A stretch of DNA of 32,763 nt from Comamonadaceae bacterium (GTDB taxonomy: Bacteria; Pseudomonadota; Gammaproteobacteria; Burkholderiales; Burkholderiaceae_C): assembly GCA_947458305.1 (NCBI GenBank), contig CANGZO010000002.1:1-32763 (forward strand), read 5' to 3'. A program made the translations under genes and the position numbers. The notes below the pieces were generated by a model. That model was not told where the DNA came from. It saw only the letters and a program-made list of their open reading frames with translations, and made no database searches. Positions 6,978 to 13,301 of the stretch are shown here, one piece after another. How positions within the stretch are numbered: the stretch's first letter is position 1; each line of letters starts with the position of its first letter.

Positions 6978-8257
6978 TGGCCACAAAACCTGCATTCAAA
7001 CAGGCGAGGCAGCGCACGCAGTTGAACGTCTTTCTTGGCAAGGCGGAAAAACCGCTGGGTCGGCTCAGCTTCATCAAGGACGGGCAACGGGAGTTCTCTC
7101 AATTCGCCTACAGCGACGATTGGCTGGCAGATGCCCAGTTCTTCGATGTCTCTCCTGACCTCAACCGCCAAAGCGGCTACCAACTGCGTAAGCCTCCGAC
7201 CAAGAACGACACCTGCTTCTTTTTGGCCTTGGCTGATACCGAGCCAGATGCGTGGGGGCGCAGGGTGATCGCGCGCGCGCATGCCAAGGCACGTGCCAAA
7301 GATGCGTCGCTCGGGCCACTGACCGAAGCGAACTATCTCGCTTGTGTCGATGATTTCAGCCGAGTGGGCGCACTGCGGCTGCGAGATGAGAACGGGCACT
7401 ACCTGCGCAGCGTGGCCGATGGTGCGCGATCAACGCCCGCATTTTTGGAGCTGGAAAAAATCCTCCTCGCCTCCCGCGCAGTGGAAGTGAGCCAAGAAAC
7501 AGCCGAAGACTTGGCCTACCTTCAGGGCAAAGGAACATCCCTGGGCGGCATGCGCCCCAAATGCACCATCCTGGATTCAGATGGCGCTTTGTCGCTCGGC
7601 AAGTTTCCCAGCGTGAACGATGAGCGCTCTGTCACCCGTGGCGAGGTGTTGGCACTGCGACTGGCCCAACTGGCAGGCATTGACAGTGCTCAAGCACGGA
7701 TCGTGATGGTGCAGGACCAACCCGTTGCCATGATTCGACGCTTTGACCGCACATCCGAACAAAATCGCATCCCTTACATTTCGGGCGCAACGCTGCTACA
7801 AGCCAACCGCGACGACGAGCATTCGTACACGGAAATCATCGATGTGATGCGCTCCAAGTGCGAGAACTTCAGGGATGACGCCAGGCAGTTGTGGCGACGG
7901 TTGGTGTTCAACCACCTGATCACGAATGTGGACGATCACTTGCAGAACATCGGGTTCCTGTACAACGGAAACAACCAGTGGCGACTGGCGCCTGCTTTTG
8001 ATTTGAACCCTTTTCCCGACAAGGAGTCGGAATCCAAAACCTGGCTCAGCGAAGACAGTGGACCGATCACCTCAATACAGCAACTGCTAGGTCAAGCCGC
8101 TCGCTTCGAGTTATCACAGCCCCAAGCGAAATCCATCCTTGAAGAGGTGGCCTCAGCAGTCAAGCGATGGAAAGATGTAGCGACCTCAGCAGAAGTTGGA
8201 CTGCAGGTGCACGAACTCAATGACTTCAAGCCCGCATTCAAAATCGACATCAAATAA
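6977..8257 (+). CDS. hipA: HipA-family serine/threonine kinase toxin
   Basis: The 426-residue protein (E. coli HipA is 440) has the conserved features of the family. The Gly-rich loop GTSLGGMRPK is at residues 186-195. The catalytic loop NHLITNVDDHLQN is at 312-324, with the HipA N-x-x-D-x-H-x-x-N pattern, and the metal-binding APAFDLNP has Asp342. E. coli HipA phosphorylates glutamyl-tRNA synthetase and induces dormancy; the target here is unknown. The ATG at 6977 follows AGGAGC seven bases upstream. All catalytic residues appear intact, so it is likely active. It is one of the few plus-strand units in the TA stretch. Confidence 0.93.
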   Translation: MATKPAFKQARQRTQLNVFLGKAEKPLGRLSFIKDGQREFSQFAYSDDWLADAQFFDVSPDLNRQSGYQLRKPPTKNDTCFFLALADTEPDAWGRRVIARAHAKARAKDASLGPLTEANYLACVDDFSRVGALRLRDENGHYLRSVADGARSTPAFLELEKILLASRAVEVSQETAEDLAYLQGKGTSLGGMRPKCTILDSDGALSLGKFPSVNDERSVTRGEVLALRLAQLAGIDSAQARIVMVQDQPVAMIRRFDRTSEQNRIPYISGATLLQANRDDEHSYTEIIDVMRSKCENFRDDARQLWRRLVFNHLITNVDDHLQNIGFLYNGNNQWRLAPAFDLNPFPDKESESKTWLSEDSGPITSIQQLLGQAARFELSQPQAKSILEEVASAVKRWKDVATSAEVGLQVHELNDFKPAFKIDIK

Positions 8258-8262
8258 GCAAG

Positions 8263-8296
8263 AAAATCAGAGCGACTTTTGCAGCCATACAGAATC
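8263..8296 (-). repeat. Short repeated gene-start sequence, copy A
   Basis: The block around ATGGCTGCAAAA (ATG at 8288, minus) is repeated near 9271-9304 with only a few differences. Here it reads MAAKVALIFLLI and then stops, overlapping the 3' end of hipA. It looks like a relic of a small membrane-protein gene. Confidence 0.4.
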
Positions 8297-8376
8297 AATC
8301 ACTATAAGGGTTTGCATAGCGCTTCACCTGTCGTTCAAGGAGCCCCATAGGGCTCGTGGAGTGTTTGAATTACCTA

Positions 8377-8697
8377 TCAAGCAAAAACGACACTGATTCG
8401 TCCAGTGGCGCGAGAACGGGATGGCTTACACACCACTATTTGAACATCCCGGCCCAGCCGGTTCATACACTCCAGCATCTTCGCTTCGCTGATGCCTCGA
8501 AACTGACCACGCAGCATGCCCGAAAGCTTGGGCTGGGGCATACCCAGAATCTCAGCAGCCTGAGTTTGGGTCAGGTGGCGGTGTTTGATGATTTCACCAA
8601 TTTTGGCGGCCAGTGTCGCCTTAACCTGCATCTCGGCAGCATCGGGCAAACCAAGGTCCTCGTAGACATTGGCCGATCCTGTTTCAATCTCGATCAT
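8377..8697 (-). CDS. XRE-family antitoxin (HigA-like)
   Basis: The 106-residue protein starts MIEIETGSANVYEDLGLPDA and carries a helix-turn-helix LTQTQAAEILGMPQPKLSGMLRG (about residues 40-65). This arrangement matches XRE antitoxins paired with Gp49-like RelE/HigB toxins. The ATG at 8697 has AGGAG six bases upstream and starts one base after the toxin stop, so it is preferred over the in-frame ATG at 8715. The order is toxin first, antitoxin second, as in higBA. The helix-turn-helix proteins of this group also repress their operon. Confidence 0.87.
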   Translation of the reverse strand: MIEIETGSANVYEDLGLPDAAEMQVKATLAAKIGEIIKHRHLTQTQAAEILGMPQPKLSGMLRGQFRGISEAKMLECMNRLGRDVQIVVCKPSRSRATGRISVVFA

Positions 8698-8698
8698 T

Positions 8699-9055
8699 TC
8701 AGGCTCCTTTGGCATGCGCTTGCGCTGCCTTCAAACGTTCACGAATCAGATCCATGTCTTGCTTTGGGGTTTCGATGCCTTTGGTGGACTTCTTTTGGAA
8801 ACAGTGCAAGACGTACACCCTCTCGGCGATCTTGACCGTGTAAACGGCACGGTATGTATCGCCCATGTGGTCTTCAACCACTTCCAAAACACTGGCACCA
8901 CCAAAACCCTTCAGCGGCTTGGCGTGTTCATACTTTTTGCCTGACTGCGCCAGATGCAAGGCAAAGCCGAAGACGTCGACGACGTCGCTTGGCATGGCAA
9001 GGAGATCCTTCTTTGAGGACCCCACCCAGTGCAGTGGCTTCAGATAATCAGACAT
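8699..9055 (-). CDS. RelE/HigB-like (phage Gp49-type) toxin
   Basis: The 118-residue protein contains KPLHWVGSSKKDLLAMP, GFALHLAQSGKK, the GFGGASVLEVVEDHMGDTYR segment, and AERVYVLHCFQKKSTKGIETP. The order of W.G.S..DL, R..Y and VLH.F.KK.......TP is characteristic of the Gp49/HigB RelE-superfamily toxins, which cut mRNA on ribosomes. A TATAAT sits six bases before the ATG, so the transcript may be leaderless. It is followed by its XRE partner with a one-base gap. It looks complete. Confidence 0.88.
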   Translation of the reverse strand: MSDYLKPLHWVGSSKKDLLAMPSDVVDVFGFALHLAQSGKKYEHAKPLKGFGGASVLEVVEDHMGDTYRAVYTVKIAERVYVLHCFQKKSTKGIETPKQDMDLIRERLKAAQAHAKGA

Positions 9056-9061
9056 CCTTGA

Positions 9062-9067
9062 ATTATA
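9062..9067 (-). promoter_or_regulatory. -10 box of the RelE/HigB-like operon
   Basis: A perfect TATAAT on the minus strand, six bases from the toxin ATG at 9055. No convincing -35 box is seen. The distance implies transcription starting at or next to the start codon. Confidence 0.45.
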
Positions 9068-9153
9068 TCCATATAGGTCTAAAACGTTGCCCCTGCAGAA
9101 TTCATTTCAAGCCTCCCCCTCTGTCACGATAGTTGTCCTATTTCTAGCTCCCC

Positions 9154-9207
9154 GTCATCGCGAGGCACGAAGCGATCTATAGATTGCCGCGCTTCGCTCG
9201 CAATGAC
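9154..9207. repeat. Large REP/BIME-like palindrome
   Basis: The arms GTCATCGCGAGGC...GAAGCG and CGCTTCGCTCGCAATGAC are imperfect inverted repeats over 54 bp with a short TATAGA centre. The same left arm recurs at 6424-6448. Repeats with GTCAT-GCGAG-GAAGCG arms are common intergenic elements in many bacteria. It lies 11 nt from a copy of the GGGATCTGACCCC palindrome. Confidence 0.7.
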
Positions 9208-9296
9208 AAAGCAAAATCGGGATCTGACCCCAATTTAATGCCCAAAATCGCCCCGATGAACAGGCCAAAGAGAATAAGAGCGAGTTTTGCAGCCAT
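9177..9296 (-). pseudogene. Remnant of a small membrane-protein gene, read into repeats
   Basis: A minus-strand reading starts MAAKLALILFGLFIGAILGI, a convincing single membrane segment. It then runs directly into the dispersed palindrome and the REP element (encoding SDPDFALSLRAKRGNL) and stops at 9177. The hydrophobic start resembles a real gene, and the tail is repeat-encoded. Either the gene was cut off when the repeats arrived, or this is a 39-residue chimeric peptide. The same start occurs at 8288. No family is recognised. Confidence 0.35.
9219..9236 (+). repeat. Dispersed palindrome, copy 5
   Basis: GGGATCTGACCCCAATT plus T, with left flank AAAATC as in copies 1 and 8. It lies 66 nt beyond the stop of the XRE antitoxin at 9303 and next to the REP palindrome. 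Confidence 0.85.
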
Positions 9297-9302
9297 ACAA
9301 AT

Positions 9303-9638
9303 TCAATGCAAAGCAGCCAGAGCAGCCTCAGGCGCTTTGTCGAGCACCTTCAAAAGTGCTTTTGCCGCCCCAGTTGGGCAGCGTTTGCCTTGCTCCCAGT
9401 TACGGATTGTGTCTAGAGACACATCAATCCGCTCGGCAAATTCGATCTGACTAAAGCCAAGCCGACGGCGAACCCGGCGCGCAAACTTTGCAGCATCCAG
9501 CATGGCGTTGGCATCATCCTCTGCTTTGTGTCCACCGATGTCAGCCTCTGTCGTCACATCTACGCGCCTGACATCGATTCGACCTATCGGCTTGGCATTG
9601 GGGCTTTGAACATCAATCTTCATGCGAACGGTTTTCAT
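9303..9638 (-). CDS. XRE-type antitoxin paired with a BrnT toxin
   Basis: The 111-residue protein has an N-terminal linker (MKTVRMKIDVQSPNAKPIGR) and a C-terminal helix-turn-helix, RRRLGFSQIEFAERIDVSLD then TIRNWEQGKRCPTGAAKALL (about residues 57-98). It overlaps the toxin gene by 26 bp. Classical BrnA antitoxins are ribbon-helix-helix proteins, so an XRE partner is not the canonical pairing. The domain order resembles HigA2/YiaG-like regulators. It should repress the operon through the two palindromes upstream of brnT. Confidence 0.85.
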   Translation of the reverse strand: MKTVRMKIDVQSPNAKPIGRIDVRRVDVTTEADIGGHKAEDDANAMLDAAKFARRVRRRLGFSQIEFAERIDVSLDTIRNWEQGKRCPTGAAKALLKVLDKAPEAALAALH

Positions 9639-9894
9639 AGCGCTTTATCTCTCGTGAATTGGCCTTGCGGGCTGAAATGATCCGAATCCCATCATGCCGT
9701 GGCGTATAGATCAGCACAAACAGACGGCCCTCGATACGCCCGATCAGCTCATAGCGGTCTTCGCCATAGCTGAATCGGTCGTCTTGGCGAATGATTCGAT
9801 CCGGATCAGCAAAAGCAAACACGGCATAGGCGAAGTCAAAACCCCGTAACCTAAAGCAAGCATTGCTCTTGTCTTCGTCCCATTCGAAATTCAT
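9613..9894 (-). CDS. BrnT-family ribonuclease toxin
   Basis: The 93-residue protein matches BrnT along its length: MNFEWDEDKSNACFRLRGFD, then FADPDRIIRQDDRFSYGEDRY, ELIGRIEGRLFVLIYTPR, and IRIISARKANSREIKRYEN. The F.WD..K...N...HG-like start, the GR...L.V.YT pattern and the RIISAR.A...E...Y tail are diagnostic of BrnT, a RelE-fold RNase. It is first in its operon and overlaps the XRE antitoxin gene. The family's usual KHGV is RLRG here; the rest is well conserved. Confidence 0.9.
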   Translation of the reverse strand: MNFEWDEDKSNACFRLRGFDFAYAVFAFADPDRIIRQDDRFSYGEDRYELIGRIEGRLFVLIYTPRHDGIRIISARKANSREIKRYENRSHED

Positions 9895-9906
9895 GACTCA
9901 AATGTA

Positions 9907-9940
9907 GTTCAATGAACGACTTTTGACAAGTTCAAGTGAA
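9907..9940 (-). promoter_or_regulatory. Two palindromic operators upstream of the BrnT module
   Basis: GTTCA-A-TGAAC (9907-9917, perfect) and GTTCA-A-GTGAA (9930-9940) have centres 23 bp apart, about two helical turns, on the same DNA face. They lie 13 nt upstream of the BrnT ATG and fit co-operative binding by the XRE antitoxin. Confidence 0.5.
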
Positions 9941-9957
9941 ATCTACAGCCCCAAAGC

Positions 9958-9982
9958 AAAAAGCCGCCCGAAGGCGGCTTTT
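9958..9982. terminator. Intrinsic terminator hairpin (bidirectional)
   Basis: AAAAGCCGCC, loop CGAA, GGCGGCTTTT: a perfect 10-bp stem with flanking A and T tracts and a stable GNRA-like loop. It follows the HEPN remnant and palindrome copy 6 on the minus strand. Confidence 0.8.
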
Positions 9983-9989
9983 ATAAAAC

Positions 9990-10010
9990 AATTGGGATCT
10001 GACCCCAATT
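9990..10010 (+). repeat. Dispersed palindrome, copy 6 (full form)
   Basis: Full AATT-armed form preceded by AAAAC. It sits between the HEPN remnant stop (16 nt) and the hairpin terminator. Confidence 0.88.
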
Positions 10011-10026
10011 AATGCAATGCGCGCAC

Positions 10027-10179
10027 TCACTGAACGCTCAACTTCTGGTTTGCCAAGGCCAACAACGCGCCGGCTTGCTCGATGCACTCCCTCAACAGAC
10101 TGTCTGTGACAAGCTCTCCATCGTAGTCGGTCAAGTTTCTCTGTTTGCGCAGGCTGTCCAAAATTCGAAAATGGTTCAG
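10027..10179 (-). pseudogene. HEPN-domain partner remnant (C-terminal ~50 codons)
   Basis: Directly behind the wHTH-nucleotidyltransferase, a 50-codon reading without an ATG gives LNHFRILDSLRKQRNLTDYD, then GELVTDSLLRECIEQAGALL. This resembles the end of HEPN proteins that accompany such nucleotidyltransferases (the LRKQRN..DYDG stretch and an amphipathic last helix). The N-terminal two helices are missing and the only nearby ATG (10186) is in another frame. It therefore looks like a truncated, inactive partner. The ORF in the other frame over the same bases is a shadow. Confidence 0.55.
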
Positions 10180-10787
10180 AGTTCATGCTCAGAGCCTACG
10201 ATGAAAATCTTTGGCTTGTCCATCAATTCTTGAACGAACACGTTTTGAGCATTTTTCTTTTCTGACCACTCTACACGGCTCATAAGCTTCGGATTGATAT
10301 CTCGCGCCAACACCAACTGCGCGTCATACACGGCATTGGCCACCTGTCCGAATGTGGCATTGCCAATGAGCAACAAATCCACGTCGCTTTGCGGCCCTTC
10401 AGTAGCTTTCGCCATCGAACCAAAAACAAACGCCACTTCAATTTGAGCGGCTAAGGGCGCCAGTGCAAGCGCCAACACATCGCGCAGCCCAGTTGTTTTC
10501 CTGACCAATGCAGACAACTCCGGAAACACCGGATGCTCCATGTTGGCACTGAACTGTGTTTGATTACCCACTTTTTGGAGCTTGAGCAGCCCCACAGATG
10601 TCAGAGCATCCAACTCTTTTTTCAAAGTACCTGGCGAAGCACCTGTCAGTCGAGCCAATTCCCTCAGGTGAAGCCACCTTTGAGGATTCAGCATCAACAA
10701 AGCCAAAACCTTTCGGCGGTACTGATTGGGAAATAACAACTCAGAGACGGACAAAATGTTTCCAATTAAAAAACGATTGTTTTCCAT
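10176..10787 (-). CDS. Winged-helix + MNT-type nucleotidyltransferase protein
   Basis: The 203-residue protein joins an ArsR-like winged helix (about residues 15-85: YRRKVLALLMLNPQRWLHLR, then ELARLTGASPGTLKKELDAL) to a minimal nucleotidyltransferase domain. Its signature is VFGSMAKATEGPQSDVDLLL (about residues 120-140), the GS...SD.D motif with both metal-binding aspartates. Proteins of this layout are regulatory antitoxin-like partners of HEPN toxins. The partner here seems degraded. The ATG at 10787 is the only one in reach but lies inside an inverted repeat, so a start slightly downstream (for example a TTG) is possible. Confidence 0.85.
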   Translation of the reverse strand: MENNRFLIGNILSVSELLFPNQYRRKVLALLMLNPQRWLHLRELARLTGASPGTLKKELDALTSVGLLKLQKVGNQTQFSANMEHPVFPELSALVRKTTGLRDVLALALAPLAAQIEVAFVFGSMAKATEGPQSDVDLLLIGNATFGQVANAVYDAQLVLARDINPKLMSRVEWSEKKNAQNVFVQELMDKPKIFIVGSEHEL

Positions 10788-10798
10788 TAAGAAACATT
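10755..10798 (-). promoter_or_regulatory. Inverted repeat spanning the wHTH-MNT start codon
   Basis: The arms AATGTTTC (10755-10762) and GAAACATT (10791-10798) flank an AT-rich centre. This is a likely binding site for the winged-helix domain of the encoded protein and suggests autorepression. The overlap with the start codon is unusual. Confidence 0.4.
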
Positions 10799-10850
10799 AT
10801 AGAACTTCGTCCAATGCGCTGCTAGAACAAACCAAGCCCCAGAAACGACC

Positions 10851-10870
10851 AAGGAGCCCGTAGGCTCCTT
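10851..10870. terminator. Intrinsic terminator hairpin at the galE 3' side
   Basis: AAGGAGCC, loop CGTA, GGCTCCTT; the stem extends imperfectly into ACGA/ATCGT flanks. It lies beyond the galE stop and palindrome copy 7 (minus strand). The T tract is short, so its strength is uncertain. Confidence 0.55.
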
Positions 10871-10883
10871 GATCGTCCAAAAC

Positions 10884-10904
10884 AATTGGGATCTGACCCC
10901 AATT
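10884..10904 (+). repeat. Dispersed palindrome, copy 7 (full form)
   Basis: Full AATT-armed form with AAAAC before and TACG after. It lies 13 nt from the galE stop codon, between it and the hairpin. Confidence 0.88.
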
Positions 10905-10917
10905 TACGTGTGCAATC

Positions 10918-11892
10918 TCATCCCACCTGCCTTGTCTCCCACGCCCACGCGTGGGCCACGATGGTGGCCAAGTCTGCGTAGCGCGGCTGCCAGCCCAACT
11001 TTTTTCGGATCAGGCTGGAGTCGGCCACCAATCGCGCTGGGTCGCCTGCACGGCGGGGACCGTTGACCACGGCAATGCTGCGGCCGGTGACCTGCTGTGC
11101 CGTGTCGATCACCTCTTGCACCGAAAAACCTTGGCCATTGCCCAAGTTATAAGACTGGCTCCCCGCGCCACCCAACAAAGACTGCAGCGCCAACCAATGG
11201 GCTGAACACAAATCTTCGATGTGGATGTAATCGCGAACACAGGTGCCATCAGGCGTGTCGTAATCGCGGCCAAAAACCCCAATGCTCGGTCTGCGGCCAG
11301 AAGCCGCTTGCAACACCAGCGGAATCAAATGCGTCTCGGGCTCGTGCCGCTCTCCCAACTGGCCCTCTGGGTCGGCACCAGCCGCATTGAAGTAGCGCAA
11401 ACACACCGAGCGCAAACCATAGGCTTTTTCGTAATCGGCCAACACCTGCTCCACCATCAACTTGGTGCGGCCGTAAGGGTTGATGGGTTGCTGCGGATGT
11501 TGCTCGTCCATGGGCGAATACTGCGGCTCGCCGAAGGTCGCGGCCGTGGATGAAAAAATAAAGCGCCCCACCCCATGCGCACGCATCGCTTCCAACAGCA
11601 GCAGCGTGTTGACCACGTTGTTTTGGTAATACTTGGCGGGCTGCTGCACCGACTCGCCCACCTGAATGAAGGACGCGAAATGCATCACCGCGTCAAAACC
11701 CCGTGACAAAACGGCGTCCAGCACAGCGCGGTCGCCCATGTCGCCTTGCACAAAGTCGCCGCACAACACCGCATCTCTGTGGCCAGACGACAAATCGTCC
11801 AGCGTCGTCACGCTGCAGCCTTGGCGGCCCAACATCTTCACCATGTGCGAGCCGATGTAACCGGCCCCACCCACCACCAAAACCTGGGTCAT
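10918..11892 (-). CDS. galE: UDP-glucose 4-epimerase
   Basis: GalE interconverts UDP-glucose and UDP-galactose in the cytoplasm, supplying galactose for surface polysaccharide. The start MTQVLVVGGAGYIGSHMVKM contains the Rossmann GxxGxxG. The catalytic Ser region is IFSSTAATFGEP and the Tyr-Lys pair is in NPYGRTKLMVEQ. Other family markers are LRYFNAAGADPEGQLGE and RDYIHIEDL. The length is 324 residues, slightly under E. coli GalE (338). The ATG at 11892 has GGATG seven bases upstream and begins at the Rossmann strand; an ATG four codons earlier (11904) is the alternative. It is flanked on both sides by the dispersed palindrome, apart from the main polysaccharide operon. Confidence 0.95.
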   Translation of the reverse strand: MTQVLVVGGAGYIGSHMVKMLGRQGCSVTTLDDLSSGHRDAVLCGDFVQGDMGDRAVLDAVLSRGFDAVMHFASFIQVGESVQQPAKYYQNNVVNTLLLLEAMRAHGVGRFIFSSTAATFGEPQYSPMDEQHPQQPINPYGRTKLMVEQVLADYEKAYGLRSVCLRYFNAAGADPEGQLGERHEPETHLIPLVLQAASGRRPSIGVFGRDYDTPDGTCVRDYIHIEDLCSAHWLALQSLLGGAGSQSYNLGNGQGFSVQEVIDTAQQVTGRSIAVVNGPRRAGDPARLVADSSLIRKKLGWQPRYADLATIVAHAWAWETRQVG

Positions 11893-11914
11893 CTTTTCAT
11901 CCATTCAAAAAATC

Positions 11915-11932
11915 GGGGTCTGACCCCAATTA
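11915..11932 (+). repeat. Dispersed palindrome, copy 8 (GGGGTC variant)
   Basis: GGGGTCTGACCCCAATT, in which the usual mismatch is repaired so that GGGGTC and GACCCC pair perfectly around one T. It lies 60 nt beyond the AbiEii-like stop and upstream of galE. Confidence 0.85.
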
Positions 11933-11992
11933 CACTGATTCACGACCCTGATTATTTTTAAGGAGTCGAAGCTGCTGAACAGCCTTCACTTC

Positions 11993-12937
11993 TTAATCGT
12001 TGATCAACATTTCAAAGTGCTTGTAACTTTCGTCCATCTTGACATTCAGACGAATGCTGGAAAAGCTCTCATCATTTTCATCCACCGAAATCAGCCCGGT
12101 GACAACGCTTTTGAAATGCTCAGGATCCTTGTGCCTGATGGGCTGATAGGCATCGATGGCCGCAAAGATGTCTTTCAACGTGTAGCCATGGTCACGGGTC
12201 AGAACCATCAAATCAAAGATATCTCGTGACCTGACACGGTCATAAAGGGCGATGCTTTTCTTGGTCAAAAGCTCATCCAAGCCCACAACGTCGAAGCCCT
12301 CTTCGCCAATCTCCAGCTTTGGGGATGACTCCAAGAAGTCAACCTGACGCCAAGGTCTATCACTTGCTTCGTCTGCCTGTGTTGCGCTCAGGCCTTTGCT
12401 GATGTTGCCCAGCACTCTGGTCACAATGTCGCGGGTCATTTGCCCGAGCTCACACCGCTTGAACACGCGTTTGACCTTGGACACGCCGTAAGAAAAACAC
12501 AGCCGTGCAACGTCCTCAAATTTATGCACTTCGAGCACCTTGCCGATCAACACATCATCACGGATGTTCGGGTTGGACCAGTCGTACGCGCCAGACAGAC
12601 CTAAATTGACGGATTTGCGCGGCGCATTGGTACCTTGAATGGCTGCAAGCAGCCACGCAGGAATTAAGCCGGCGAAGCTGTCGACATCGCCCTTCTCCCA
12701 ATCACCAGTTGCTTGCTTGATCTCTGTCGTTGTCAGCTCTTTGACGCCACGGTTCCAGAGCGCCAACAACACCCTGCCCTTCGGGCTTGCTGCAAGCTGG
12801 ACTTTTCGCAAACTCATGCTCTGGGACTGCGGCACATGCCCTGCGGCCTTCACGGTCGGCGACAAACAAAAGGTGGGCATCAGAGGCACATCATTCGGAT
12901 CTGCGGTGGGTAAAAGACAAAGTAGGTTACATGTCAA
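11993..12937 (-). pseudogene. AbiEii-like nucleotidyltransferase toxin remnant, apparently fused to its partner
   Basis: The 314-codon frame is open but mosaic. The C-terminal third (FDVVGLDELLTKKSIALYDR, then SRDIFDLMVLTRDHGYTLKD) resembles the end of AbiEii/AbiGii nucleotidyltransferase toxins (the L..LL..K..AL..R...RD..DL..L pattern). The nucleotidyltransferase core (GGTALAL...SVDFD) is absent. The middle (YDWSNPNIRDDVLIGKVLEV, then FEDVARLCFSYG) resembles the small protein usually encoded just upstream of such toxins. An internal deletion probably fused the two. The first 40 residues have no clear match, and the start could be the ATG at 12880 or 12817. It is likely inactive as a transferase. 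Confidence 0.45.
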
Positions 12938-13301
12938 AAATTATGCGTTCATTTCAAAACTTCTCAAACCAACAATTCATCCGCTTTGTGCGCGCCCGAC
13001 CTTCCCGTTGCTCCTATGGCTGTAAGTTCAAACCCAACCCGCAAAAGTTACCCACAGCGCAGCGGAGTTATCCACAAAAAATCTATGAAAACTTAGTTTT
13101 TCCATGATTTCGGTGGTTAGGCGTTGATTTTATTGAAGAAAATTTTCGCCAAAAAGTTATCCACAGCCTGTTCTTTTCGTCAGAGTCAAACAAAGGTAAC
13201 CCTAAGGTCTGGCGGGACTCATGCGGTTTCTGGTTGGCCAGATAAATATATGAAAACACAATGCAGTTAACGCAAACACATGATTCAAGGAGACGCACAC
13301 C
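12938..13301. other. Gene-free AT-rich spacer with DnaA-box-like sites
   Basis: No convincing gene in 364 bp. It holds two consensus and one near-consensus DnaA box and AT-rich DNA (13075-13160) before the recombinase gene. ORFs crossing it do not resemble known proteins. Confidence 0.5.
13048..13165 (+). promoter_or_regulatory. Cluster of DnaA boxes
   Basis: TTATCCACA occurs twice in the same orientation (13068-13076 and 13157-13165), with TTACCCACA at 13048-13056. The 80 bp between the consensus boxes is AT-rich. This could titrate DnaA, regulate the recombinase, or be a relic of a replicon origin. No initiator gene or iteron set is nearby. Confidence 0.45.

Noticed and set aside
8337-8356. 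GAGCCC-CATA-GGGCTC hairpin between hipA and the HigA-like gene as a terminator
   Set aside because: No T tract on either strand; it could be a weak or degenerate terminator but is not called.
9932-10186. 84-residue ORF starting MNSEPFSNFGQ
   Set aside because: It overlaps the HEPN remnant in a different frame and runs through the palindrome and terminator; the HEPN-like frame is the meaningful one.
4253-11932. CRISPR array
   Set aside because: Repeats are 0.1-2.7 kb apart with genes between them; spacers are not of regular size and no cas genes are present.
4253-11932. Integron attC sites
   Set aside because: The 21-bp palindrome lacks the paired R/L boxes and extrahelical bases of attC, and no IntI-specific insertion is visible in the recombinase fragment.
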